Positions 56,777-64,000 of a stretch of 64,000 nucleotides of DNA are shown in pieces. The notes beneath the pieces were generated by a model. That model ran no database searches. It saw nothing but the letters and a program-made list of their open reading frames with translations, and was not told where the DNA came from. The position numbers and the translations under genes are program-made. Where the stretch lies: positions 146,815-210,814 of the forward strand of contig VXSC01000011.1 in NCBI GenBank assembly GCA_009838195.1, written 5' to 3'. Within the stretch, counting starts at the first letter, position 1. The number at the start of each line of letters is the position of its first letter. The DNA comes from Rhodothermaceae bacterium (lineage in GTDB: Bacteria > Bacteroidota > Rhodothermia > Rhodothermales > Bin80).

Positions 56777-56785
56777 TGTGGATAA
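56777..56785 (-). other. Perfect DnaA box
   Basis: TGTGGATAA on the plus strand, the exact complement of the consensus TTATCCACA, 119 bases before the dnaA start. Confidence 0.75.
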
Positions 56786-56903
56786 CTCTTGGATCCTTCT
56801 CTCTGAAGTGCATTTTCATTTCGTATCTTTGACCACGCAGAGCATTTATTTTCCTTCTGCTAAATTACAACCAGCTTGCCCAGCTTCAACGAACTGATCC
56901 TTA

Positions 56904-58307
56904 ATGCCACACACCGCAGAATCTGCTTGGAGTGCCTGCCTCAAAGTGATTCAAGATAATGTGACACCGCAGTGTTTCCTGACATGGTTCAGTAAGCTGA
57001 AACCCGTAGCTTTGGTGGGGGAAGAGGGAGCCACAAAGCTGACCATCCAAGTGCCCAGCCCATTCCACTATGAGTATCTGGAGGGACAGTATAATTTGCT
57101 CATCCGTTCGACGGTGTCCCGGGTGCTTGGCGAACGAAGCCAGTTCTGCTATGAAGTGGTGGTCGTTCAGGATTCTGAACCCGACGGTGTGTCCAAAACC
57201 TATGAGGTCCCTGCATCCAGTGATCGCCCCACGGAAATCGTTGACCCCTCCCCTCAGCAGGTTCGCGGCCCCAAGGTGAAGAGTAACCTGACTGAGAGTT
57301 ATACCTTCGAGAAATTCATCGTTGGTGATTGCAATAATTTGGCTTACAGCGCCTCCAAAGCAATTGCGAAGTCTCCCGGAGGAACTGCCTACAATCCTTT
57401 CCTGATCTATGGCGGTGTCGGGCTGGGGAAAACTCACCTCATGCAAGCTATTGGCAATCACGTTCGGCAGTGCCAACCAGGTAAGAGAGTCCGCTATATC
57501 TCAAGCGAGCGATTTACAAATGATTTTGTGCGGGCCATTCAGGAAAATCAGGTCCAAGAATTCTCTCGCAGTTACCGAAAGATTGATGTCCTCATCATTG
57601 ACGATGTTCAATTTTTTGGAGGGAAAGAAAAAACACAGGAAGAGTTCTTCTGCATCTTTAACGAATTGCAGCAGGGGGGAAATCAGATCATCCTCAGTGC
57701 TGACCGCCCACCAAAGGAAATCAGTGGAATTGAGGAGCGATTACTCTCCCGTTTTTGCTGGGGACTCCAGGCAGACCTCCAACCACCAGACCTTGAGACG
57801 CGAACGGCCATTCTGCTGCGCAAGGCAACTGAAATCGGGCTCGAACTTCCAACGGAAGTGATCAACTATATCGCCCGGAATATCACGAAGAATATCCGTG
57901 AACTCGAAGGAGCACTCGTCCGACTCCTGGCGCAGTCAGCTTACACAAAACAGGAGATCAATGAGTCTCTGGCAAAACATGCTCTGAAGGATTTCATTCG
58001 GCGTCCTCATACGACGCTATCCATCGATCGAGTGCAAAAGCTGGTATGTGAATACTTTGGAGTTGATCAACACCGTCTCCACGAAAAAACGAAGAAGCGT
58101 GAGATCGTGCAAGTCCGTCAGTTGGCAATGTACCTCTGCCGGGAGCTGGATTATACTCATAAAGCAATTGGGCTCCAATTTGGCGGCAGAGACCACTCAA
58201 CGGTCGTTCACGCGATCAAAAGCGTGAACAATCTCATTGAAACAGATAACAACTATCGAAACCGGGTGGCTGATGTACGACGTAAAGTTCACCTGTTGTC
58301 TGATTGA
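56904..58307 (+). CDS. dnaA: Chromosomal replication initiator DnaA
   Basis: A 467-residue initiator. N-terminal domain I (SAWSACLKVIQDNVTPQCFLTW-like, 1-85), a linker, the AAA+ domain with Walker A GGVGLGKTH near 170 and Walker B VLIIDDVQFF, and domain IV with the DnaA signature GRDHSTVVHAI for binding the DnaA box. It starts at the ATG at 56904 and ends 11 bases before dnaN. Confidence 0.97.
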   Translation: MPHTAESAWSACLKVIQDNVTPQCFLTWFSKLKPVALVGEEGATKLTIQVPSPFHYEYLEGQYNLLIRSTVSRVLGERSQFCYEVVVVQDSEPDGVSKTYEVPASSDRPTEIVDPSPQQVRGPKVKSNLTESYTFEKFIVGDCNNLAYSASKAIAKSPGGTAYNPFLIYGGVGLGKTHLMQAIGNHVRQCQPGKRVRYISSERFTNDFVRAIQENQVQEFSRSYRKIDVLIIDDVQFFGGKEKTQEEFFCIFNELQQGGNQIILSADRPPKEISGIEERLLSRFCWGLQADLQPPDLETRTAILLRKATEIGLELPTEVINYIARNITKNIRELEGALVRLLAQSAYTKQEINESLAKHALKDFIRRPHTTLSIDRVQKLVCEYFGVDQHRLHEKTKKREIVQVRQLAMYLCRELDYTHKAIGLQFGGRDHSTVVHAIKSVNNLIETDNNYRNRVADVRRKVHLLSD

Positions 58308-58318
58308 TCCATTTTCTC

Positions 58319-59455
58319 ATGAAATTTTCAACCACTAGCACAGCTCTTTACAAAGCATTGGACACCGTTAGCGGAGCCTTGCCGAGCAAATCCGACAAGG
58401 AGATCCTGGATTGCATTCTTCTGCAGCGACAAGGGCACCATCTGGAAATACGAGCCACGGATTTAGAAGTGGCCATCCGGCACCGGTTTCCCGTAGAGTT
58501 TTCCAGTGAACCAAACGAAGATCTTGACATTGTTGCGGTTCCCGCGAAACAGCTCCTTGAATCATGCCGGACTCTCCCCGAAATCCCCATTACCTTTGAG
58601 GTTGGGGAAAGCTACAAGATCATTCTCTCGCATGACCGCGGTCAATACGACTGGATGGGTTTCAGTGGCTACTCGTTCCCTGAATTCCCTGTGATTTCGG
58701 AGGCACAGTCCGTTGAGTTTGACCGGGGACAACTAAAATCCGGATTTAATCTGGTAAGTTTTGCGGTGAGCAAGGATATGTCCCGTCCTGGAATGATGGG
58801 GGTTCTCTTCGAAATCCTTGAGGGATCCGCCCGTATTGTTGGAACGGATGGACATCGGCTTGCACGCTGCATCTTTAAGGACTACGAAGGGGAACTGGAT
58901 GTGAGTGCCTTGGCCCCTTTCAAAGCGCTTCAGCAGGTGGCACGTGTTGATGGACCAGACGAGTGTACGATTGAGGTCAGCGAGAATTTTCTCGCTTTCA
59001 CTTTTGGCCAAACGCATGTGGTCAGTGCTCTGATCAATGCCTCCTTTCCAAACTACGAACGCGCAATTCCAACCGAAAACGACAAGATTGTTCTCTTGAA
59101 TCGGGATGATCTACTCAATAGTGTGCGCCGCGTAAACTTCTTTGCCTCGGAAAACTCACATCAAATCCTGCTTGATTGCAAAGAGGACTCCGTTGAAGTC
59201 AGCGCTTGGGACGTCGAACGCTCCAGTAAAGGCTCGGAGACCATTTCCTGCGAATATCGTGGAGAAGCCACACAGGTTGGATTCAATGCAGAGTATCTCC
59301 TGGATCTGTTGAGGAGTCTCCCCGCGGGAGACGTGTCTCTGGCAATGGGGATGCCCAACCGTGCTGCTCTTATGAGACCGATCCCGCAAAGCGATCTCCA
59401 GGACCTCACGCTCCTGATCATGCCGGTTATGCTCAACACCGGGGAGAATTTTTGA
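58319..59455 (+). CDS. dnaN: DNA polymerase III beta clamp
   Basis: About 378 residues from the ATG at 58319 (MKFSTTSTALYKALDTVSGA). The three repeated clamp domains are visible, and the C-terminal LIMPVML block is the usual end that binds clamp-interacting peptides. It is followed not by recF but by ribosomal genes. Confidence 0.95.
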   Translation: MKFSTTSTALYKALDTVSGALPSKSDKEILDCILLQRQGHHLEIRATDLEVAIRHRFPVEFSSEPNEDLDIVAVPAKQLLESCRTLPEIPITFEVGESYKIILSHDRGQYDWMGFSGYSFPEFPVISEAQSVEFDRGQLKSGFNLVSFAVSKDMSRPGMMGVLFEILEGSARIVGTDGHRLARCIFKDYEGELDVSALAPFKALQQVARVDGPDECTIEVSENFLAFTFGQTHVVSALINASFPNYERAIPTENDKIVLLNRDDLLNSVRRVNFFASENSHQILLDCKEDSVEVSAWDVERSSKGSETISCEYRGEATQVGFNAEYLLDLLRSLPAGDVSLAMGMPNRAALMRPIPQSDLQDLTLLIMPVMLNTGENF

Positions 59456-59536
59456 GATCTTGCGTGAACTTTGTATCTAGGCTGCGCGTACCAGTCTGCT
59501 ACGCTCGAAATACGCCATCGCCTATCATACAAAGCA

Positions 59537-59986
59537 ATGGAAACTCAAAGCTATAAAACTCAAAGCGCTAAAGCCAAGGATGTTCAGCGTAAATGGTTTG
59601 TCATTGACGCGGAACAGGCCGTGGTCGGCCGCTTAGCTTCGCGCGTGGCAACTATTTTGCGCGGCAAACACAAGCCCTCCTTCACGCCCCATGTAGATAC
59701 CGGGGACTATGTGATTATTGTGAATGCCGACAAGGTTCGCTTCACGGGAAATAAAGAAGATGCCAAACTCTACTATAGCTACAGTGGCTATCCCGGCGGA
59801 CTGAAGTCACGGTCTGCGCGTGTTATGCGTGAGAGAAAGCCAGAGCATCTGGTCCGCCATGCCGTGAAGGGAATGCTGCCAAAGGGCCCCCTTGGCCGAC
59901 AAATGCTGACCAAGCTTAAGGTTTATGCCAGTGCGGAACATCCGCACGATGCACAACAGCCTGAAGAGCTACCGATTCATCCTTGA
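59537..59986 (+). CDS. rplM: 50S ribosomal protein L13
   Basis: About 149 residues from the ATG at 59537 (the frame is open from 59471). It carries the L13 blocks [47 protein letters not shown], and [12 protein letters not shown]. The 5' leader of 81 bases might contain regulation but no structure was assigned. It ends 26 bases before the rpsI start. Confidence 0.96.
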   Translation: METQSYKTQSAKAKDVQRKWFVIDAEQAVVGRLASRVATILRGKHKPSFTPHVDTGDYVIIVNADKVRFTGNKEDAKLYYSYSGYPGGLKSRSARVMRERKPEHLVRHAVKGMLPKGPLGRQMLTKLKVYASAEHPHDAQQPEELPIHP

Positions 59987-60012
59987 AAATAACAACCGAT
60001 CTTGCCCTGCTA

Positions 60013-60408
60013 ATGGCAACTCCTACCGAATTTATCGCCATCGGACGTCGTAAAACTTCGACAGCCCGGGTTTATTTGCGCCCAGGTTCCGGTAACATAC
60101 TGGTCAATCGCCGCCCGATTGACGAGTACTTCAAAATGGAAACCCGGCGCAGAGTTCTGCTCTCCCCCTTTGAGGTCACCGGCACAACCGGAATGTACGA
60201 CCTAGTCGTGAACGTAAAAGGAGGTGGGCTCACCGGGCAATCGGAAGCGATCCGGCTCGGCACATCGCGAGCCCTTGTGCAAGCGGATGAAGAACGGCGG
60301 AAACTCCTGCGGGATGCTGGCTTCCTGACGCGTGATCCCCGGATGGTGGAACGAAAAAAATATGGTCGCCCCAAAGCGCGCAAACGGTTCCAGTTCTCCA
60401 AACGATAA
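60013..60408 (+). CDS. rpsI: 30S ribosomal protein S9
   Basis: About 131 residues from the ATG at 60013; an earlier in-frame start at 59983 would overlap rpl[12 protein letters not shown] near the start, [19 protein letters not shown], and the C-terminal RFQFSKR tail that reaches the P-site tRNA (SKR end is typical). Confidence 0.96.
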   Translation: MATPTEFIAIGRRKTSTARVYLRPGSGNILVNRRPIDEYFKMETRRRVLLSPFEVTGTTGMYDLVVNVKGGGLTGQSEAIRLGTSRALVQADEERRKLLRDAGFLTRDPRMVERKKYGRPKARKRFQFSKR

Positions 60409-60524
60409 ACCTGTTACTCACATTTAATTTTTCATCTCGCACAGGACTTGATGCATAGCCGGGTGCCTTCCTGGTTGGCCAATGCAAGTGACCGTTCTGG
60501 CGGCTTAACCCAATCCAACCTATT

Positions 60525-61304
60525 ATGAGCAACTCTCTTCCTACAACGGATTCGTCCCAGTACCGGGTTTCTATAGAAGATCTATTAAAGGCCGGTACGC
60601 ATTTTGGTCACCTGACCAGTCGCTGGAATCCCAAAATGCGCAGCTACATTTTCATGCAGCGCAACGGGATTCATATTATTGACCTTCTGCAGACTCAAAA
60701 ACTGCTTGACCAAGCAGCCGATGCCGCTACTCGCTTTGCCCGGCAGGGAAAATCAGTCCTGTTCGTCGGAACGAAAAAACAGGCGCGACAAACGGTCAGG
60801 GAAGCTGCAGAGTCCTGTGACTCTCCATTTGTTGTAGAGCGATGGCTTGGAGGGACGCTAACGAATTTCCAGACGATTCGAAACAGTATTCGTCGTATGG
60901 AAGGGTTGGCAAAGATGGGCAAGGACGGGACACTGGATCAACTCAAAAAGAAGGAACGCCTAATGAAGTCCCGTGAGTTGGACAAGCTCCAACGAAATCT
61001 TGGAGGCATTGCCGCAATGCCCCGAACACCGGGATGTCTCTTTGTGGTAGATATCCGCAGAGAGCGGATCGCTGTCAATGAGGCGCGCAAGCTTGGTATT
61101 CCAATCATTGCCATGGTCGACTCCAATTGTGACCCCGATCTGGTGAATTACGTAATTCCCTGCAATGACGATGCCTTCAAATCCATCCAAATCATTACGC
61201 AGACGATCGCCCAGGCTGTAAACGAAGGACGAAAGGCAGCACAGATTGAATCGGCCAATAAAAAAGCAGAGAAAGAAAAACTCAGCGAACAAAAAAAGGG
61301 TTGA
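60525..61304 (+). CDS. rpsB: 30S ribosomal protein S2
   Basis: A 259-residue protein: LLKAGTHFGHLTSRWNPKM, FVGTKKQARQTVREAA, RWLGGTLTNFQTIRNSI, and IPIIAMVDSNCDPDLVNYVIPCNDDAFKSI. A charged Lys/Glu C-terminal tail follows. It is separated from rpsI by 116 bases and from tsf by 127 bases, so each may have its own leader. Confidence 0.96.
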   Translation: MSNSLPTTDSSQYRVSIEDLLKAGTHFGHLTSRWNPKMRSYIFMQRNGIHIIDLLQTQKLLDQAADAATRFARQGKSVLFVGTKKQARQTVREAAESCDSPFVVERWLGGTLTNFQTIRNSIRRMEGLAKMGKDGTLDQLKKKERLMKSRELDKLQRNLGGIAAMPRTPGCLFVVDIRRERIAVNEARKLGIPIIAMVDSNCDPDLVNYVIPCNDDAFKSIQIITQTIAQAVNEGRKAAQIESANKKAEKEKLSEQKKG

Positions 61305-61431
61305 TCCCCAAAGCCATGCTCACGGGTTGATGGTCCCGGTACAGACTTCTCTGAGATGAACCTCTCGCAAGTCTCTGTCCGCCGACCGCCCGAGCTTGGA
61401 CTTTCCAAGTTTCGTAAACACCGTTATCCTG

Positions 61432-62271
61432 ATGACTAAAGTATCTATTTCAGCAAGAGATGTGAAGCAACTCCGCGACAAGACCGGTGCGGGAATGATG
61501 GACTGCAAGCGCGCCCTCTCCGACGCGAATGGTGACCTGGAAGCAGCGATTGACCTTCTGCGGAAGAAAGGCCAACGTGTTGCTGCAAAACGTGCTGACC
61601 GCGAAGCTCTCCAGGGGCTCGTAGTGACACGCATTGACGATTCCCGGCGTACTGGAATCATTGTTGAGGTGAACTGCGAAACGGATTTCGTCGCCCGGAA
61701 CGAAGAATTTGTATCGTTTGCACATTCCGTGGCCGATTTGATCTTGTCTGCACGCCCTTCAGATCTGGATGCCCTTTTCTCTTTGTCTCTGAACAATGGC
61801 CGTACCGTCGGAGAAATCCAGACGGATCTCACCGGCAAGATCGGTGAAAAACTGGGAGTTCGTCGATTTTCTGTTTTGTCCTCTGAAGAAGGGCAGGTGA
61901 TTGACTACATCCACCCGGGATCCCGTCTAGGAGTTCTGGTCTCGCTTAATGGAAATGGAGACCTGACCGAGACGGGCAAAGATGTTGCCATGCAGGTCGC
62001 TGCCCTGAACCCATTGGCCGCGCATCGCGAGGACGTACCACAGGAAACACAGGACAAGGAATTCGAAATCGGCAGAGAAGCTGCCCGACTTGAAGGAAAG
62101 CCTGAGCAAATCCTGGATCGGATTGCCAAAGGAAAACTGGAGCGCTTCTTCAAAGACAACGTTCTGGTGGAGCAACCCTTTGTCAAAGATGCTTCGCTAC
62201 GGGTTCGGGATGTGCTCGGTAAAGCTGGAGCAGAAGTAAACGAGTTTGTTCGTTGTGCGCTCGGTGAATGA
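61432..62271 (+). CDS. tsf: Elongation factor Ts
   Basis: About 279 residues from the ATG at 61432, the nucleotide exchange factor for EF-Tu. Start MTKVSISARDVKQLRDKTGAG, then MMDCKRAL, and the core ending in VEVNCETDFVARNEEF. It precedes pyrH by 22 bases. Confidence 0.96.
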   Translation: MTKVSISARDVKQLRDKTGAGMMDCKRALSDANGDLEAAIDLLRKKGQRVAAKRADREALQGLVVTRIDDSRRTGIIVEVNCETDFVARNEEFVSFAHSVADLILSARPSDLDALFSLSLNNGRTVGEIQTDLTGKIGEKLGVRRFSVLSSEEGQVIDYIHPGSRLGVLVSLNGNGDLTETGKDVAMQVAALNPLAAHREDVPQETQDKEFEIGREAARLEGKPEQILDRIAKGKLERFFKDNVLVEQPFVKDASLRVRDVLGKAGAEVNEFVRCALGE

Positions 62272-62293
62272 CCCGACCCACCCAGTACCAATC

Positions 62294-63028
62294 ATGCAAG
62301 ACTCGCAGCCGAAACAACCTATTTACAAACGGGTCCTGGTAAAACTCAGTGGCGAAGCTCTTCTAGGAGATCAAGCTTTCGGGATTGATTCCACTGTGCT
62401 CTCTGCCTGGGCAAAAGACCTGGAGGCTGTGGTCCAAAGTGGCATCGAACTGGCCATCGTAATCGGCGGCGGAAATATTTCCAGGGGTGTTATGACCACA
62501 GCTCACGGAATGACCCGGGCTCATGGTGACTACATGGGGATGCTGGCAACGATGATCAACGCCATGGCTCTGCAGGATGCTCTGGAGCATTTGCATCTTG
62601 AAACCCGGTTACTGTCGAGCATCAAGATGGAAGAGATTGCGGAGCCTTTTATTCGGCGACGGGCCATCCGCCACCTTGAAAAAGGTCGCGTGGTAATTTT
62701 TGGTGGCGGAACCGGTAGCCCATACTTTACCACAGATACCGCTGCTGCATTGCGGGCCCTGGAAATTGATGCGGACGTGTTTGTCAAGGCGACACGTGTA
62801 GATGGAATCTACTCTGCTGATCCTGAAGTGCATGAAAAAGCCGAACACTTCGCGCAGATTGCCGGGCATGAAGTGATTCGCCAGGGGCTGAGGGTCATGG
62901 ATAAAACTGCATTCACCTTGTGTGAGGAGTCCAAGATGCCGATTGTTGTGTGCAATGTGAACGAACCGGGTAATCTGCAAAGGATCGTCTTTGGTGAGAA
63001 AGTGGGCTCTTACGTACATTGGGACTAG
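62294..63028 (+). CDS. pyrH: UMP kinase
   Basis: About 244 residues from the ATG at 62294. KRVLVKLSGEALLGD, VIGGGNISRG, DYMGMLATMINAMALQDAL, and FGGGTGSPYFTTDTAAALRA are the amino-acid-kinase motifs. It phosphorylates UMP in pyrimidine nucleotide synthesis. It lies between tsf and frr, as in most bacteria. Confidence 0.97.
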   Translation: MQDSQPKQPIYKRVLVKLSGEALLGDQAFGIDSTVLSAWAKDLEAVVQSGIELAIVIGGGNISRGVMTTAHGMTRAHGDYMGMLATMINAMALQDALEHLHLETRLLSSIKMEEIAEPFIRRRAIRHLEKGRVVIFGGGTGSPYFTTDTAAALRALEIDADVFVKATRVDGIYSADPEVHEKAEHFAQIAGHEVIRQGLRVMDKTAFTLCEESKMPIVVCNVNEPGNLQRIVFGEKVGSYVHWD

Positions 63029-63045
63029 GAATTCTCTTTGTAACC

Positions 63046-63614
63046 ATGCTGGACGAACTTCTGGAGTTACTTCTTTTGGAAAACACGGAGCAGATGGAGC
63101 GCTCCTTGGACCATCTGAACAAGGAGTTGCGTGCCATTCGAGCAGGGCGGGCCACACCTGCCATGCTCCAAAATGTTCGTGTTGAGTTCTACGGCAGCGT
63201 TTCCCCACTCAATCAACTCTCGACGATCAGCACCCCCCAGCCAGATCTCTTAGTCGTGACTCCTTGGGATAAATCCTCGATTGATGCCATTGAAAAAGCC
63301 GTGCAGTCCGCAAACCTCGGACTGAACCCGTCCAATGATGGTACTCTGATCCGAATCCCTGTCCCACCGCTGACAGAGGAACGTCGAATTGCGCTTTGTA
63401 AACGGGTCCGACAAATCGGGGAGCAGGCGAAAGTTTCGATCCGCAATATTCGTCGCAGTACAAAGGAGGAATTAAAATCCACTCAAGAAACAGAGAATCT
63501 CTCGGAAGATATGCGGTACTTCGCCGAAGAAAAATTGCAGAAAGAAACGGACCGCTTCGTGACGGCGATTGACAACCTCCTTCGCGAGAAAGAAAAAGAC
63601 ATCATGGAAGTCTA

Positions 63615-63615
<1 letters not shown>
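63046..63615 (+). CDS. frr: Ribosome-recycling factor
   Basis: About 189 residues from the ATG at 63046; the frame opens earlier at 63019. It has the family blocks LRAIRAGRATPAML, YGSVSPLNQLSTIS, NDGTLIRIPVPPLTEERR, and the C-terminal LLREKEKDIMEV. Its stop codon overlaps the first base of tRNA-Ser. Confidence 0.96.
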
Positions 63616-63705
<90 letters not shown>

Positions 63706-63894
63706 CTCAGGTTGTATGAGACCCCGCCTTAAAGATAATAATGTTCTTTCCCCATATTATTTCGCATGGATCGATAAGATATCATTGGGTATATCCAGAC
63801 ACAATGGAAATCACAATAGTTTGTTAACTTGGTGTGCTAAATCGGCTATTGCCGAATAACCTCGTATCGACCAAGAGTAGAGAAGAAATTCATT

Positions 63895-64000
63895 ATGCAA
63901 TTCGAACATACCCTAGCTGGTATAGTCCAAAAACTAAAAGAAGGCCGATTCCCTGGTATAGTAGGACGGCCGTCAGATAAGGCTACGGGGCGCTATGTAT
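63895..64000 (+). CDS. Start of an unidentified reading frame, cut by window end
   Basis: Opens with MQFEHTLAGIVQKLKEGRFP and runs to the window end (35 codons). These first residues resemble, from memory, the N-terminus of HsdR/DUF-type restriction proteins (FEQTLNDIIQKLRDGRFP), but the continuation GIVGRPSDKATG does not fit the usual NEQAIS that follows. It lies after tRNA-Ser, a common insertion point, and may be a fragment. Confidence 0.3.
   Translation, partial: MQFEHTLAGIVQKLKEGRFPGIVGRPSDKATGRYV

Larger units (their letters stand above)
56066..56903. other. Probable replication-origin region upstream of dnaA
   Basis: An 838-base divergent gap between yceD and dnaA. It contains a perfect DnaA box TGTGGATAA at 56777-56785, a one-mismatch box TGTGAATAA at 56574-56582, weaker ones at 56585-56593 and 56766-56774, and an A+T-rich stretch (about 56680-56770). 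The proximal part should also hold the dnaA promoter. The part 56066-56520 shows nothing recognisable. The origin assignment fits the nearby parS sites but could be dnaA autoregulation only. Confidence 0.6.

Noticed and set aside
60409..60524. Possible structured leader before rpsB
   Set aside because: Some GC-rich stems can be drawn, but I could not match a known ribosomal-protein leader; left unannotated.

Overview
The window looks like a chromosome segment of a marine, alginate-degrading member of the Bacteroidota/Rhodothermota group (Rhodothermia-like). The evidence is type IX secretion (T9SS) C-terminal sorting domains on several secreted proteins, PorV-like outer-membrane barrels, a SusC-type TonB receptor with an N-terminal carboxypeptidase-regulatory domain, weak or absent Shine-Dalgarno sequences, and promoter candidates of the Bacteroidota TTTG-N20-TAnnTTG kind. 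Species cannot be told from the sequence alone.

Region 1 (1-24900) is a carbohydrate-use locus. On the plus strand are the 3' part of a PL17 oligoalginate lyase, an SDR reductase, a three-gene TRAP transporter (DctP/Q/M) and a GntR/FCD regulator. On the minus strand, reading from 23354 down to 6081, are a TonB receptor, a T9SS-sorted partner protein, two outer-membrane barrels, a heparinase-II/III-fold lyase, a duplicated-domain beta-helix protein and two tandem PL6 alginate lyases, the second fused to an additional pectate-lyase-type beta-helix. Together these suggest surface cleavage of alginate, TonB-dependent uptake without a SusD protein, periplasmic cleavage to monomers, TRAP import of the uronate and cytoplasmic reduction. 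A beta-propeller lipoprotein closes the region.

Region 2 (25295-42006) is housekeeping: an RND/MMPL lipid-type transporter with a DUF3047 protein and a UPF0104-like membrane protein, a MaoC hydratase, recF, murQ, mfd, then the minus-strand cluster rpmH-rnpA-yidC-mnmE-mnmG-rsmG, and two tRNAs (Gly, Val). Two perfect 16-bp parS palindromes lie here, one of them forming the start of rsmG.

Region 3 (42086-50110) is an accessory, defence-type island after the tRNAs: a secreted protein, an McrBC restriction system whose McrB carries an EVE/PUA-like reader, a cysteine-rich reading frame directly after the mcrC stop, a Panacea-domain antitoxin overlapping a small membrane protein (candidate PanAT toxin-antitoxin), a ClpP/SppA-fold protease-like gene with a small basic partner, and a membrane-anchored coiled-coil protein. 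The gaps between genes are large and partly contain degraded-looking sequence.

Region 4 (50162-56062, minus strand) is the fatty-acid/phospholipid operon yceD-rpmF-plsX-fabH-fabD-fabG, with a DEAD-box helicase where acpP is usually found. Region 5 (56066-63705) is a probable replication-origin region with DnaA boxes, then dnaA, dnaN, rplM, rpsI, rpsB, tsf, pyrH, frr and tRNA-Ser. The last 106 bases hold the start of an unidentified reading frame.
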